In this document: positions 1-9,981 of the stretch, in pieces
How positions within the stretch are numbered: position 1 is the stretch's first letter
Layout: every line of letters begins with the position of its first letter
Origin: an uncultured Marinobacter sp.
GTDB lineage: Bacteria > Pseudomonadota > Gammaproteobacteria > Pseudomonadales > Oleiphilaceae
Direction: 5' to 3'
Assembly: GCF_947259545.1 (NCBI RefSeq)
Contig: NZ_CAMYMK010000007.1
Location: 62,001 to 126,000, forward strand
DNA: 64,000 bases
Position numbers and translations under genes: made by a program
Notes under the pieces: generated by a model
Told to the model about the DNA's origin: nothing
Database searches by the model: none
Seen by the model: the letters and a program-made list of their open reading frames with translations, nothing else

Positions 1-1
1 C

Positions 2-223
2 TGGTGTCCGGTGCTCGTTGTTCAGGGGACCCGTGACCCTTTTGGCAAGCCGGAAGAAGTCAGGGAACGGGTGGCGTCTTCAGAGAGACTGGAAATGGCC
101 TGGCTTGAAGGCGGAAATCACGATTTTCAGCCACTGGCGAGGCAGCCGGAAAGCCAGGATGACCTTATCCAGCAGGCGGCCGGGCTGGCGGATTCATTTA
201 TGGTGTGTGCACTAAAGTCCTAA
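2..223 (+). CDS. Alpha/beta hydrolase (KANL3/Tex30-like), C-terminal fragment
   Basis: Only the last 73 codons lie in the window; the gene begins upstream. The fragment has the end of an alpha/beta hydrolase fold: a strand followed by the acidic turn VVQGTRDPFG, then GGNHDF, which carries the histidine of a Ser-Asp-His triad. The layout resembles the bacterial KANL3/Tex30-type hydrolases, whose substrate is unknown. The nucleophile region is outside the window, so activity cannot be judged. It ends in TAA and overlaps the stop of the convergent diguanylate cyclase gene by four bases. Confidence 0.7.
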   Translation, partial: WCPVLVVQGTRDPFGKPEEVRERVASSERLEMAWLEGGNHDFQPLARQPESQDDLIQQAAGLADSFMVCALKS

Positions 224-2061
224 TGCGCGATTTCCGTATCGAAGATGGCAACCTGATTCCTGCCGGATGCCTTGGCCTGGTAGAGCGCGTCATCAGCGCG
301 CTGGAAAAACGCCTGCTCATGGTCGCCGGGGCCAAGGACGGCAATGCCGGCGCTCAGGGTGAGGATTACGTCGGTGCCGTCATCGGTTCTGATTGGCGTG
401 TGTCGCATGTCATCCAGAATGTGCTGGCACACGCGGTAGGCGCCCTCGCGGCTGGTTCCCGGTAGCAGCAGTGCGAACTCTTCGCCACCAAAACGGATGG
501 CGATATCCCGTGGGCGTTTGACGTGACGGGTTAGAACCTCTGCTATGCGCTGCAGGCAGACATCACCGAAGCCATGTCCCCAGGTGTCATTGATATTCTT
601 GAAATGATCGGCGTCTACCAGTGCCAAAGTCAGGGAATGGCCGGTGCGTCGGGACTCCGCGCACAGCTCGGGCAGCATGTTGTCAAGGTGCCGCCGGTTA
701 TAAAGTCCAGTCAAGGCGTCGTTGAGACTCATGGTTGCCAGTTTCCGATTCGCCTTTTCCAGTTCCTTCATGGTGTTTCTCAGTTGTGCGGTCCTTTCAT
801 GGACCTTCAGTTCCAGCTCCGAGCGAGCATTGTGCTCCGCGTGCAGGAGTTTCTGGTTGAGTAGCCGCCAGCGCTGCACCATCGCATAGTTGAGCAGGAT
901 GACCTGGGCCCCGATGGCAATCAGCATGAAAAACTCCCGGGCAAGAAAGTCCGTTAGGTAACCGAATGCCGCCAGGGAGTAGATCAGGGTGCCGACCAGC
1001 ATTACCGACCAGGCCAGTACGTACCAGAGCGCCGGAGCATAGCCCTGACGCCACCTGAAAATGCCAATGACAAACAGACTGGAAATGACAATCAACGCCA
1101 AAAGGGTATTGAGCAGGATTGATTTGTTGTATGGCAGCAGGAATGTCATTGCCAGAAGGCCTGCTGACGCCCAGCCAAAGGCTGTTAGAATGGTTGCTGA
1201 CAGGGTGCCGGGCGAGACCTCCAGAAAAGACCGGCCGAACAGAGTCATTGCCAGGGCGCACAGGGCAATGAGCAATGGGATTGAGGTGTTGGCAAACCCG
1301 GTGCTGTCCGGCCAGAAGTATTGATTGGCAAAACCGCCCATGGCGAACAGGAAAATGCCCATGCTGGCCATGTAGAACGCGTTGTGAAAGTAATAAGCCG
1401 TGCCCGAACTGATAAACAGAAGCAGGTTGAACACCGCAAAGACCAGCAAGGCACCGTAAAACAGACCGTGGGTCAGGGTAAGGTGATTGCTTTCGGCAAT
1501 AAGGGTGCCGGGGGTCTCCAGCGACAGTGGAACATTGAGGGCGCCGCTGCTCCGAATTCTGAGGGTGATCTCCTGTTTCTCCCCGGAGCCCAGGGTGACG
1601 GGGAGGAGAAAATACCGGTAATCTATGCCCCGCGAGAGGAATGAGCGTTGGTCGCCGGTAATCAGCGTGGAGGAAGCCGACGTGCTGTCTTGCCAGAACG
1701 TGACATCATCCAGCAGAGGGTAGTTGAGTTTCAGATACCAGAATCCCCCGTTTTCGCTGGTGTTGGTCAGGTGTAAGTGAACCCAGTACACGGAGTTGGT
1801 GTGGCTGAATACCAGGTCATGACCGCCGGCTTCTTGCCAGTCGAGTGAGGCAGGTAACTCATTCGGATTGTCTGCCTGATGGGCCGGTTCATCCGGGGCA
1901 GCCACGTGGAAACACACGTGATCCATCAGCGTCGCACGCTGGTGATCCATGCTGGCATCAAGAGTCGGGCAAGGGCTTCCCGGGTGGGCACCCAGTGCCG
2001 GAGAAGCACCAACCAGTGCCAGAGCCGTCAGCGCGATAAAAATACGCAGGTAAAGCTGCAT
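220..2061 (-). CDS. Membrane diguanylate cyclase with 7TMR-DISM sensor and GGDEF domain
   Basis: Predicted to make cyclic di-GMP from two GTP at the inner membrane in response to a periplasmic ligand. A signal peptide (about residues 1-25) is followed by a beta-rich periplasmic 7TMR-DISMED2-like domain (about 30-180), a seven-helix membrane module (about 195-400), a short coiled coil and a GGDEF domain (about 450-605). The catalytic GGEEF motif is at about 525-529. RPRD five residues before it fits the inhibitory I-site RxxD. I chose the ATG at 2061 because it begins the signal peptide and has AGGA upstream; an in-frame ATG at 2118 would add 19 residues. No EAL domain is present. The ligand is unknown. 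Confidence 0.92.
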   Translation of the reverse strand: MQLYLRIFIALTALALVGASPALGAHPGSPCPTLDASMDHQRATLMDHVCFHVAAPDEPAHQADNPNELPASLDWQEAGGHDLVFSHTNSVYWVHLHLTNTSENGGFWYLKLNYPLLDDVTFWQDSTSASSTLITGDQRSFLSRGIDYRYFLLPVTLGSGEKQEITLRIRSSGALNVPLSLETPGTLIAESNHLTLTHGLFYGALLVFAVFNLLLFISSGTAYYFHNAFYMASMGIFLFAMGGFANQYFWPDSTGFANTSIPLLIALCALAMTLFGRSFLEVSPGTLSATILTAFGWASAGLLAMTFLLPYNKSILLNTLLALIVISSLFVIGIFRWRQGYAPALWYVLAWSVMLVGTLIYSLAAFGYLTDFLAREFFMLIAIGAQVILLNYAMVQRWRLLNQKLLHAEHNARSELELKVHERTAQLRNTMKELEKANRKLATMSLNDALTGLYNRRHLDNMLPELCAESRRTGHSLTLALVDADHFKNINDTWGHGFGDVCLQRIAEVLTRHVKRPRDIAIRFGGEEFALLLPGTSREGAYRVCQHILDDMRHTPIRTDDGTDVILTLSAGIAVLGPGDHEQAFFQRADDALYQAKASGRNQVAIFDTEIAH

Positions 2062-2177
2062 CAATGGGTTCCTGCCGGGAAGTAGCCTGTCAGTGTACCG
2101 GCAGACTGTGATCTTCACTGTTAAACAGTTTCAAATTCTTGAGGATTTCCGTGACGGAAATCCCTATAAGGTATTCC

Positions 2178-3254
2178 ATGGAACACATGATTTTGTTCTG
2201 CCGCCCCGGTTTTGAAACAGAAGCGGGGCGGGAAATGACCGATGCAGCCGCCGCAAGGGGTGTCTTCGGCTATTTTGAGCCTCGCGGCAAGCACGGTTAC
2301 CTGTTTTTTTTCCTGACGGGGCCGGAAGGGAGCGACGAACTGCTCCGGCGACTGAACCTGGACGATATGGTGTTTGTCAGGGACTGGTTTGTCGGGCTTG
2401 CCGAGATAGAATTGCCTGCCGCAGACCGGGTCGGAGCCGTGATTCAGGGGCTCCAGGCATTGCCCGCGGGGTTTCCTAATTGCGCAAGGGTCGAGGTTCG
2501 GGTGCCCGAGGACAACGAAGATCGTGACCTGGGGAATTTTGCCAGGAAATGGGTTGCCCCGTTATCGCGGGGCTTGCGTGGTGCGGGCCTGATGAAGCCG
2601 GACCCCAATGCCGAAGCACCGGCCAGCCTGGAGATTCTCCTTCCGGAGTTTGGGCGAGCGATGATTGGCGTCAGTCCGTCTGGGAACCGCGCCCGCTATG
2701 TCGGTGGGATTCTCAGGCTGCGTTTGCCGGCCTCGGCGCCGAGCCGGTCAGCGCTCAAACTTGAAGAAGCCTGGAAGGTCTTCCTTCCGCCGGAGCAGGC
2801 TCTCGACTATCTCGGGGGCGGCAAGCAGGCTGTAGATCTGGGGGCTGCGCCTGGAGGCTGGACCTGGCAACTGGTGCGACAAGGCATGATGGTGGCAGCT
2901 GTAGACAACGGCCCCATGAATGAAGAGCTGATGGCCACAGGACAGGTTGAGCATGTCGAAGCGGATGGCTACTTCTGGAAACCACGACGTAGTGTCGACT
3001 GGATGGTCTGCGATATCGTCGACCATCCTCGCCGCACGTCGCAGATGGTCGTGGACTGGCTGAAGAATGGCCTGTGTCGCTACTGCATTTTCAACCTGAA
3101 GCTGCCGATGAAGAAGCGGTATGACGAGTGGCTTATATGCCGGGAAATCCTTGAGACCGGATTGGCTGAGACAGAGATGGCGTATCGTCTCAGGGCGCGC
3201 CATCTCTACCACGATCGTGAGGAAATCACCTGTTTCATTGAGCGGGTGATGTAG
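2178..3254 (+). CDS. rlmM: 23S rRNA 2'-O-ribose C2498 methyltransferase RlmM
   Basis: Cytoplasmic SAM-dependent enzyme that methylates the ribose of C2498 (E. coli numbering) in 23S rRNA. The start ILFCRPGFETEAGREM matches the N-terminal block of RlmM, which belongs to the THUMP-containing part. The Rossmann SAM motif LGAAPGGWTW lies at about residues 220-230, and the C-terminal half carries the conserved WMVCDIV and FNLKLPMKKR stretches. The 358-residue length fits the family. The ATG at 2178 was chosen because it matches the E. coli start and has AAGG seven bases upstream. It is divergent from the diguanylate cyclase gene. Confidence 0.95.
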   Translation: MEHMILFCRPGFETEAGREMTDAAAARGVFGYFEPRGKHGYLFFFLTGPEGSDELLRRLNLDDMVFVRDWFVGLAEIELPAADRVGAVIQGLQALPAGFPNCARVEVRVPEDNEDRDLGNFARKWVAPLSRGLRGAGLMKPDPNAEAPASLEILLPEFGRAMIGVSPSGNRARYVGGILRLRLPASAPSRSALKLEEAWKVFLPPEQALDYLGGGKQAVDLGAAPGGWTWQLVRQGMMVAAVDNGPMNEELMATGQVEHVEADGYFWKPRRSVDWMVCDIVDHPRRTSQMVVDWLKNGLCRYCIFNLKLPMKKRYDEWLICREILETGLAETEMAYRLRARHLYHDREEITCFIERVM

Positions 3255-3268
3255 AGGTGAGCGGTTGC

Positions 3269-3553
3269 TCAGCTTTGATAGAGCACCGTGATTGACTCGT
3301 CCTGGTCCATCATGGGAACCAGCTCGGCCATCAACTCTTTCCGTTCTTCGGAGTGGTACCAATGGTCCCAGTCCATTTCTGAGCGCCAGTTAGACAGCGT
3401 CAGGCGGTGGTTCGGGTCGCGGGCGTCCACCAGGGTTTCACCGGATATGAATCCCGGGGCACTGACAGCTTGCTGCAGCACCTTGCGGGCCCGTTCCTCA
3501 TAGGCGGATTCAAGAGTCTCTGCGATATGACGTTCAATCAATACCCGGATCAT
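3269..3553 (-). CDS. Antibiotic biosynthesis monooxygenase (ABM) family small protein
   Basis: A 94-residue protein of the dimeric alpha+beta barrel (ABM) fold: IRVLIERHI forms the first strand, a helix follows with the family-like APGFISGETL turn, then LTLSNWRSEMDWDHWYHSEER. Such proteins include monooxygenases and haem-degrading enzymes, but many members are uncharacterised. No haem ligand or active site can be assigned from sequence alone. It ends 15 bp after rlmM stops on the other strand and stands alone, so the context gives no function. The family is fairly sure; the function is unknown. Confidence 0.75.
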   Translation of the reverse strand: MIRVLIERHIAETLESAYEERARKVLQQAVSAPGFISGETLVDARDPNHRLTLSNWRSEMDWDHWYHSEERKELMAELVPMMDQDESITVLYQS

Positions 3554-3655
3554 GGCTTACCTCGTAACGTTTTGACTGTTATAAACAATAATTTAGCATG
3601 TAACTCTCAGAAACACATGCAGAAACACATGAAATGAACCAACGGAGAATCGGCC

Positions 3656-3895
3656 TTGGACGAGATAACGTTTGACGGAGAGCTGGACGCCCGGGGGCTG
3701 TATTGTCCGGAACCTGTGATGATGCTCCATAACCGTATTAATGACGTGCCCGTGGGGGGGGTCCTGAAAGTGGTGGCCACTGATCCGTCCACGACCCGGG
3801 ATATTCCCCGGTTCTGTCAGTTCCTTGAGCACCAGCTGGTCCACAGTGAAGAGACCGGGGAGGAGTTTCTGTTTTTTATACGTCGAGGGAGTTGA
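3656..3895 (+). CDS. tusA: TusA-family sulfurtransferase
   Basis: A 79-residue persulfide carrier of the TusA/YeeD fold. [11 protein letters not shown] holds the conserved CPxP motif with Cys17 as the sulfur-accepting residue. In E. coli, TusA takes sulfur from IscS and passes it to the TusBCD relay for tRNA 2-thiouridine; the tRNA thiolase MnmA is encoded at 21-22 kb here. The start is TTG, with GGAG eight bases upstream; the in-frame ATG at 3629 meets a stop after two codons, so TTG is well supported. The 3' end overlaps that of convergent dsbD by 20 bp. Other TusA-like carriers cannot be excluded. Confidence 0.85.
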   Translation: MDEITFDGELDARGLYCPEPVMMLHNRINDVPVGGVLKVVATDPSTTRDIPRFCQFLEHQLVHSEETGEEFLFFIRRGS

Positions 3896-5738
3896 GGTGG
3901 CTCAGAAATTGGTCCCTGTCCATCTCACCAAGCACGCGCGCGCCTGATTGCTCACGTCCATTGCTGTCGTAGAACAGAATGGCGGGCGGTCCAAACAGTC
4001 CCAGTTCTTCCAGGAAAGCCTGCTGGGCGGGCGTATTGTCGGTCATGTCGATCTGCAGGAGGTGATGGGATTTCAGAGCCTCTACCACAGTTGGATCGGA
4101 AAACACGTTACGTTCCATAACCTTACATGAAATGCACCAGTCCGCATAGAAATCCAGCATGGCGGGTCGGCCCTGTTCATGGGCCTTAACCAGTAGGGCT
4201 CTGATCTCATCCGGAGTTTCCACCCGGGTGAAGCCTGCATGCATCTGAGTGGACTGCCCCCCTAGCGTTGTGGCTGTTGCAGTATAGGGCGCCAGCGGGT
4301 TCAGGGGATCCTGAGCGCCACCGATGGCGCCTGCAAGCAGGGCCAGACCATAGGCGAACATGACCAGCCCCAGGCCTTTGCGGGTCCTCTCCCAGCCGGC
4401 CCTGGCTGCGTCAAACGCACCGAGCTGAACCCCGGTAATGGCGACTAGCAGTCCCCACAGGGTCAGTGCCACCCATGCGGGAACCAGACGTTCAATCAGC
4501 CAGATGGCAACGGCCATTAACATCACCCCGTAAAAGGCTTTCACCACATTCATCCAGGGGCCGGTGGATGGCAACAGCTTGCGGCCGCCGACGGCGACCA
4601 GAATCAGGGGGACGCCCATTCCAAGGCCTAGGGAGAAAAGCGCAACGCCGCCTATAAATGCATCCTGAGTGGTGCTTATGTACAGCAGGCTACCGGCCAG
4701 CGGCGCGGATACACAGGGAGACACAATCAGCGCCGATAGAGCGCCAATGCCGAAAATGCTGAATACGCGGGTGCCCGTCAGCTGGTGGCTGGCCTCGTTC
4801 AGGGGTTCCCGGATGAAGCGGGGCAGCTGGATTTCAAACAGGTTGAACATTGACAGCGCAAACACCACGAACAGGGTGGCGAACACACCGAGTACCCAGG
4901 GAGATTGCAGGTGAGCCTGGACGTTGAAGCTGGCGCCCAGCATGCCGGTAATAACGCCAGCGGCGGCGTAGGTCAATGCCATGCCCAACACATAGCTGGC
5001 AGACAGCAAGAGGGCATGACCCGTTGATTGGGTGTTACGGCTGGACACCAGTGAGGAAATGATCGGAACCATCGGTAGCACGCAGGGGGTAAATGTCAGG
5101 CCCAGGCCCAGCAGCAGGAAGACGGCGGCGATGGCAAAGGTTGACTGCTCCGAGAGGAATCCTGCCAGACCTGTCGCTGACTCTGTATTGACGCCTGCCG
5201 TGGTACCGGAACCTCTGGTGCCGCCGGGCGCTGAGGCGGCTGTATCTGCTTCGTTGGTGACATTGTCAGTGTTGCTGCCGGCGAAATAGAGAACATCCCG
5301 GGTCTGGGGTGGGTAGCACAGTCCGGCTTCGGCACAGCCCTGATACGTCACCTGAAGCTCTGCTTCCTGCACTCCGTCGGGCAGGGATACCGGAACCCGC
5401 GCTTCCACCGGTTCGTAGAAGACGGTCACTTCGCCGAAATATTCGTCTTCGGTAGTCGTGCCCTGTTGCGAAAACTGTGGTTCGCCGAGGGTAACCCCGT
5501 CGGTCATAGGCTCAATGGAGACCCGGGTCTTGTAGAGATAGTGCCCCGGCATCACATCCCAGGTCAGCACCACACCGTTGTTCTCGGTGATGTAGTTAAA
5601 CGGGAGCGCCTCATCAACGGGCAGGAAGTCGCCATTGTTTCCAAACAGGGAGTTACCCGAGTTTCCAAGCCCCCAGGATGCAGCGGACATCAGCAGAAGA
5701 AAGAACGCCATAATGATGCGGCTCGCCAGGGTGTCCAT
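3876..5738 (-). CDS. dsbD: Thiol:disulfide interchange protein DsbD
   Basis: Inner-membrane reductase that moves electrons from cytoplasmic thioredoxin to the periplasmic proteins DsbC, DsbG and CcmG. The N-terminal periplasmic domain shows the CAEAGLC cysteine pair. The central domain has about eight membrane helices with the redox cysteines in FTPCVLPM and VSPCVSAP. The C-terminal thioredoxin-like domain has WCISC. All three cysteine pairs are intact. I chose the ATG at 5738 because it starts a compact signal peptide; in-frame ATGs at 5774 and 5801 would extend it, and none has a strong ribosome-binding site. TrxB, which supplies thioredoxin reductant, is encoded at 30-31 kb. Confidence 0.93.
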   Translation of the reverse strand: MDTLASRIIMAFFLLLMSAASWGLGNSGNSLFGNNGDFLPVDEALPFNYITENNGVVLTWDVMPGHYLYKTRVSIEPMTDGVTLGEPQFSQQGTTTEDEYFGEVTVFYEPVEARVPVSLPDGVQEAELQVTYQGCAEAGLCYPPQTRDVLYFAGSNTDNVTNEADTAASAPGGTRGSGTTAGVNTESATGLAGFLSEQSTFAIAAVFLLLGLGLTFTPCVLPMVPIISSLVSSRNTQSTGHALLLSASYVLGMALTYAAAGVITGMLGASFNVQAHLQSPWVLGVFATLFVVFALSMFNLFEIQLPRFIREPLNEASHQLTGTRVFSIFGIGALSALIVSPCVSAPLAGSLLYISTTQDAFIGGVALFSLGLGMGVPLILVAVGGRKLLPSTGPWMNVVKAFYGVMLMAVAIWLIERLVPAWVALTLWGLLVAITGVQLGAFDAARAGWERTRKGLGLVMFAYGLALLAGAIGGAQDPLNPLAPYTATATTLGGQSTQMHAGFTRVETPDEIRALLVKAHEQGRPAMLDFYADWCISCKVMERNVFSDPTVVEALKSHHLLQIDMTDNTPAQQAFLEELGLFGPPAILFYDSNGREQSGARVLGEMDRDQFLSHLNSLDV

Positions 5739-5928
5739 GCGAACGCGTCCGGATATTGGAGCAAACTCGGTCATAGGGGCTGTCGGTTCCTGAATGGGCA
5801 TGTTCTGGAATATCGCTGATTGGGATTATACCCTTTTTAAGAGCGGGCTACCGGTTGCAGTGGACAAACATAGCACCCTAAAGTTCCCACTGGCATTGCG
5901 GGGTTTAAAGACGCACAATAGCGACCCA

Positions 5929-6507
5929 ATGACTCACAATCCAGACGATCTTATCATGCTATTCAATGACCTGTTCCGGGAAAGCTACCGGACGGTCCTG
6001 ATCAGGGGCAATGATGAGCCCGAATACCTGCCTGCTGCTGAGACAGGTAGCGCTGCACAGATTATTTTTGCTCACGGCTATTATGCAAGCGCGCTGCATG
6101 AAGTCAGCCACTGGTGTATTGCCGGATCACATCGCCGGACCCTGAGGGACTATGGTTACTGGTACTGTCCTGACGGCCGTTCCGCGAGCCAGCAGCAGGC
6201 ATTTGAGCAAGTAGAGGTTAAGCCTCAGGCACTTGAATGGCTTTTTTCCGTGGCTGCGGGTGTCCGCTTTCATATCAGTGTGGACAACCTCTCCGGCGAC
6301 GGAGCAGCCGATGAAGACGGCTTTCGCCGCAAGGTAAGGGCGCAGGCCAATCGTTACCTGGAGTGTGGGATGCCGGCACGTGCCCGGGCATTCTTTGATA
6401 CGCTCAGGTCATTCTATGGAACCGTGGAAACGTTTGAACGAGCCTGGCATGAAGAGTCCCGGCGCATACTCCCCACGGATTCCAAAACAGACACAGAGGT
6501 AGACTGA
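5929..6507 (+). CDS. epmC: Elongation factor P hydroxylase EpmC
   Basis: EpmC (YfcM) hydroxylates the lysylated Lys of EF-P, the last step of that modification, which helps ribosomes through polyproline. The 192-residue protein has the family signature HEVSHWCIAGSHRR (about residues 56-70), whose histidines and glutamate are likely metal ligands, and a conserved YGYWYCPDGR block. The start at 5929 is the ATG nearest the E. coli length (182 residues); a further in-frame ATG at 5956 is possible. The partners epmA and epmB are not in the window. It is followed six bases later by rhlB. Confidence 0.88.
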   Translation: MTHNPDDLIMLFNDLFRESYRTVLIRGNDEPEYLPAAETGSAAQIIFAHGYYASALHEVSHWCIAGSHRRTLRDYGYWYCPDGRSASQQQAFEQVEVKPQALEWLFSVAAGVRFHISVDNLSGDGAADEDGFRRKVRAQANRYLECGMPARARAFFDTLRSFYGTVETFERAWHEESRRILPTDSKTDTEVD

Positions 6508-6513
6508 ATACAT

Positions 6514-7809
6514 ATGACATCTGACCCAAGCGAAACCGGCAAGACGCTGTTCAAGGATCTGAACCTCGATCAGCGTCTGCTGGACGCCATCACCGACATT
6601 GGTTTCGAGCATTGCACACCGATTCAGGCTGAGACCCTGCCGTTTACCCTGGTTTGCCAGGACCTGATAGGTCAGGCACAGACCGGTACCGGCAAAACCG
6701 CCGCCTTCCTGATCACGGCTATCCAGAGTTTGCTGGAAACCCCCATTCCAAAGAAAGATCGCTTTGCCTCTGAACCCCGTGTGCTGGCCCTGGCGCCGAC
6801 CCGGGAGCTGGCCATGCAGATTGCCAAGGATGCCGAACAACTCTGCGGCTACACCGGGCATAATGTGGTGACCGTGGTCGGTGGTATGAACTACGACAAG
6901 CAGCGGGATCAGCTGCAGAATGAGATTGTTGATATTCTGGTCGCTACTCCCGGGCGTTTGATCGATTTTCTGGGTTCCCAGGACGTGTTCCTGGATCAGC
7001 TTGACATCCTGATTCTGGATGAAGCGGACCGTATGCTGGACATGGGCTTTATCCCCGACGTCAAGCGGATCATTCGCAAGTGCACTCCGAAGGAAGACCG
7101 GCAGACCCTGCTGTTCAGTGCCACGTTCAATCAGGATGTGCTGAATCTGGCTTCCATGTGGACGCGCAATGCCGAGTTCGTGGAAATTGAACCAGAGCAG
7201 AAAACCGCTGAGCGGGTCGAGCAGACGGTTTACCTCGTGGGAGAGGACGAAAAGCTGCCGGTATTGGTGAATTACCTGAAGCGACCGGATGTTGAAAAGG
7301 CCATTGTCTTTGCCAATCGACGGGACCAGTGCCGGGACCTGGACGAGGATCTCCGCAACCAGGGCGTGAAGGTGGCTCTGATGTCCGGGGAGATCGCACA
7401 GAACAAGCGCCTGAAGACCCTTGATCAGTTCAAGAAGGGCACAATCCAGGTGCTGGTGGCGACAGACGTTGCCGGTCGGGGGATTCACGTTAACGGTGTC
7501 ACCCATGTCTTCAACTACAATCTGCCAGAGAATGCTGAAGATTATGTACACCGTATTGGTCGAACCGGTCGTGCCGGCAAAACCGGTGTATCGGTGAGTT
7601 TTGCCAGTGAGGACGATGCCTTCTCGCTGCCGGCGATTGAGGCCTATATCAGTCAGAAGCTTAAAACCACCGTACCGGATGAAGAGCTGATGACAACCAT
7701 GCCCAATGCGCCCATCACCAGAAAGCGTGGCGGGCGCCGTCCCCAGGGAAACCGGGGGCAGGGCGGGCGTAGTCAGGGCGGACGTCCCCAGCGACAGCGC
7801 AGGAACTAA
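6514..7809 (+). CDS. rhlB: DEAD-box ATP-dependent RNA helicase RhlB
   Basis: ATP-dependent RNA unwinding enzyme, in many gammaproteobacteria linked to RNase E and mRNA decay. The motifs run in order: a Q motif in the first 40 residues, AQTGTGKT (55-62), PTRELA (about 95-100), DEAD (169-172), SAT (202-204), and HRIGRTGRAG near residue 348. The last 28 residues are rich in Arg, Gly and Gln, as in RNA-binding tails. Pseudomonas-type RhlB is the closest match I recall. It starts six bases after epmC and is followed at 20 bp by pdxB. Other DEAD-box paralogues such as RhlE are less likely given the N-terminus. Confidence 0.88.
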   Translation: MTSDPSETGKTLFKDLNLDQRLLDAITDIGFEHCTPIQAETLPFTLVCQDLIGQAQTGTGKTAAFLITAIQSLLETPIPKKDRFASEPRVLALAPTRELAMQIAKDAEQLCGYTGHNVVTVVGGMNYDKQRDQLQNEIVDILVATPGRLIDFLGSQDVFLDQLDILILDEADRMLDMGFIPDVKRIIRKCTPKEDRQTLLFSATFNQDVLNLASMWTRNAEFVEIEPEQKTAERVEQTVYLVGEDEKLPVLVNYLKRPDVEKAIVFANRRDQCRDLDEDLRNQGVKVALMSGEIAQNKRLKTLDQFKKGTIQVLVATDVAGRGIHVNGVTHVFNYNLPENAEDYVHRIGRTGRAGKTGVSVSFASEDDAFSLPAIEAYISQKLKTTVPDEELMTTMPNAPITRKRGGRRPQGNRGQGGRSQGGRPQRQRRN

Positions 7810-7829
7810 CGAGGCCGGAAGATCAGACC

Positions 7830-8984
7830 ATGTTAATCGTAGCGGATGAAAACATTCCCCTGCTGGATTCGTTTTTTGGGGATATAGGCAATATTCGCCG
7901 GGTTTCCGGGCGCACTATGTCGCCCGAGGATGTCAATGACGCGGATATCCTGCTGGTGCGTTCGGTCACCAGGGTCAATGAGGCGCTGCTGAAAGACAGT
8001 CGGGTGCGCTACGTTGGTACCTCCACCATCGGCACCGATCACGTGGATCAGGCATGGCTGAAATCCCGGGGGATTGCGTTTTCTGCCGCTCCCGGATGCA
8101 ATGCCAACAGTGTGGCGGAATATGTGCTGTCGGTACTGTCGCTGTATGCTGAAAAGCGGGGGTTGGATGATTGGGAAACCCTGAGTGTTGGTATCGTGGG
8201 TGCCGGTAACGTGGGCAGTGAGCTGGCGCGCAAGCTGGATAAGCTGGACTTTACAGTGCGCCTGTGTGATCCGCCGCGAGCCGACCAGGAAGAAAACAGT
8301 GAGCAGGTCTTCTGCAGCCTGGACGAGGCGCTGGAGTGTGATGTTGTTACGCTGCACACCCCGCTCACCAAAGAATCCCCGCATGCTACATTCCACATGC
8401 TTGACGCCGCCAGGCTTGACCGGCTCACTGCCGGTCAACTACTGATTAACACCAGCCGCGGGGAGGTTATCGACTCGGTTGCCCTTCAGGAACGCCTGGA
8501 TGGCGCGAATGCACCCACCGTGGTGCTGGATGTGTGGGAGCAGGAGCCGAGAATCAACCCGCAGCTGTTGGATAGGGTCTGGCTCGCCACACCCCACATT
8601 GCGGGTTACAGTCTGGAAGGCAAGGTTCAGGGTACGGAAATGATCTATCAGTCCCTGTGCCGTTTTCTGGGCTTGCCGGTACGCAAGAAGGCGGGGCAGT
8701 TTCTGCCGGAACCGGCGTTGAGCAAGCTGTCCTTTACCAGTGCAGCGGAAGAGATGGGGGCCGGCAATATTGCCATGCGTTCCTGTTACGACCCTCGCAA
8801 GGATGATGCGCGTCTGAGGCTCACCATGGAGCTGCCACCGGAAGAGCGGGGCAGTGCCTTTGACCGGCTGCGGAAGAACTATCCGGTGCGGCGGGAGTTT
8901 TCCAGTGTGAAAATTCAGCTCAAGGGCACCAGCAAGTCCCTCCAGGACACGTTCCGTGCCCTGGGGTTCAAGCTCAAGATCTGA
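7830..8984 (+). CDS. pdxB: Erythronate-4-phosphate dehydrogenase PdxB
   Basis: Second step of the DXP-dependent pyridoxal phosphate pathway: oxidises 4-phosphoerythronate with bound NAD. The protein is a D-2-hydroxyacid dehydrogenase: N-terminal substrate domain, NAD-binding GIVGAGNVGSELA near residues 118-130, the INTSRGEV block with the catalytic Arg, and the TPHIAGYS block with the catalytic His. The C-terminal 100 residues form the PdxB-specific dimerisation domain, which separates it from SerA and GhrB. At 384 residues it is the usual length. It abuts htpX, encoded on the opposite strand, with no spacer at all. Confidence 0.95.
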   Translation: MLIVADENIPLLDSFFGDIGNIRRVSGRTMSPEDVNDADILLVRSVTRVNEALLKDSRVRYVGTSTIGTDHVDQAWLKSRGIAFSAAPGCNANSVAEYVLSVLSLYAEKRGLDDWETLSVGIVGAGNVGSELARKLDKLDFTVRLCDPPRADQEENSEQVFCSLDEALECDVVTLHTPLTKESPHATFHMLDAARLDRLTAGQLLINTSRGEVIDSVALQERLDGANAPTVVLDVWEQEPRINPQLLDRVWLATPHIAGYSLEGKVQGTEMIYQSLCRFLGLPVRKKAGQFLPEPALSKLSFTSAAEEMGAGNIAMRSCYDPRKDDARLRLTMELPPEERGSAFDRLRKNYPVRREFSSVKIQLKGTSKSLQDTFRALGFKLKI

Positions 8985-9866
8985 TCAGAGGTTTGCCTTT
9001 TGCAGGGCTTCAATACGGTTCTCAAGTGGCGGGTGTGTCATAAACAGGGCACTGAGACCCGCTCGGGCACCCCGGTTGATACCAAACGCCTGCAGTGAAT
9101 CCGGCATCTGGTCTGGTACCTCGCTTTCCTGCTTCAACCTTGCCAGGGCACTGATCATGGCGCTGCGACCAGCCAGTTGCGCGCCGGCAATGTCGGCCCG
9201 GAATTCCCGGCGACGGGAGAACCAGAAGACAATGGTGCTGGCCAGGATGCCGAGGACAATTTCCGCCGCGATACTGACCACGAAAAAGCCGATACCGTGC
9301 CCGCTCTCATTCTTGAACACGACCCGGTCGACGAATGAGCCGATGACCCGCGATGCAAAAATCACAAAGGTGTTCACCACGCCCTGAATCAGTGCCAACG
9401 TTATCATGTCGCCGTTGGCCACGTGGCCAATCTCATGGCCAAGCACGGCGCGAATCTCGTCCTTGTTAAAACGATGAAGCAGGCCTTCGCTAACGGCGAC
9501 CAGTGAATTGTTCTTGTTCCAGCCAGTGGCAAACGCATTGGACTGGGAGGCGGGGAAAATAGCCACCTCAGGCATTCCGATACCGGCATTTTTTGCCAGC
9601 TCCGCAACGGTATCCACCAACCAGCGCTCCGCCGGTGTCCGGGGAGAGTCAATTACCTTGGCCTTGGTGCTCCATTTGGCCATTGGCTTGGAAATCAATA
9701 AAGACACTATGGCACCGGCAAAGCCGAACACGGCTGCGAAAGCGAGCAGAGAGCCGTATTGGATACCGTTCTGGGCCAGGTAGCTGTCTACACCAAGCAG
9801 GCGCAGGGTGATGCTGGCCACAATGATGACTGCCAGGTTGGTGGCGAGAAACAACAGAATGCGCAT
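8985..9866 (-). CDS. htpX: Membrane zinc metalloprotease HtpX
   Basis: Inner-membrane M48 protease that removes misfolded membrane proteins together with FtsH. There are two N-terminal membrane helices (about 5-25 and 36-58), the zinc-binding HEIGH motif at 144-148, two further membrane segments (about 158-215) and the third zinc ligand in RRREFRAD. The length of 293 residues is standard. Its stop abuts the pdxB stop from the other strand. In E. coli htpX is under CpxR control; no CpxR box was looked for in detail here. The gene upstream, at 9982-10446, is separated by 115 bp. Confidence 0.95.
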   Translation of the reverse strand: MRILLFLATNLAVIIVASITLRLLGVDSYLAQNGIQYGSLLAFAAVFGFAGAIVSLLISKPMAKWSTKAKVIDSPRTPAERWLVDTVAELAKNAGIGMPEVAIFPASQSNAFATGWNKNNSLVAVSEGLLHRFNKDEIRAVLGHEIGHVANGDMITLALIQGVVNTFVIFASRVIGSFVDRVVFKNESGHGIGFFVVSIAAEIVLGILASTIVFWFSRRREFRADIAGAQLAGRSAMISALARLKQESEVPDQMPDSLQAFGINRGARAGLSALFMTHPPLENRIEALQKANL

Positions 9867-9981
9867 ATTCGGTTCCTTGGTTGCTTCGTTATCCGCGAGC
9901 GTGACTGGTTGTTGATGATTTATATATGGGTAGTCGACCCCGGTTCAACGGGGTTACGCGGATTTAATGGTCTGCTGTTGA

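Noticed and set aside
6409..7551. A 380-codon open frame on the minus strand across rhlB
   Set aside because: It is the antisense shadow of rhlB, whose helicase motifs are intact; the antisense translation has no recognisable domain or ribosome-binding site.
9936..9956. CCCCGGTTCAACGGGG, resembling a tRNA T-arm
   Set aside because: The stem and loop lengths do not fit a T-arm, and no acceptor, D or anticodon arms surround it. It is at most a small hairpin.
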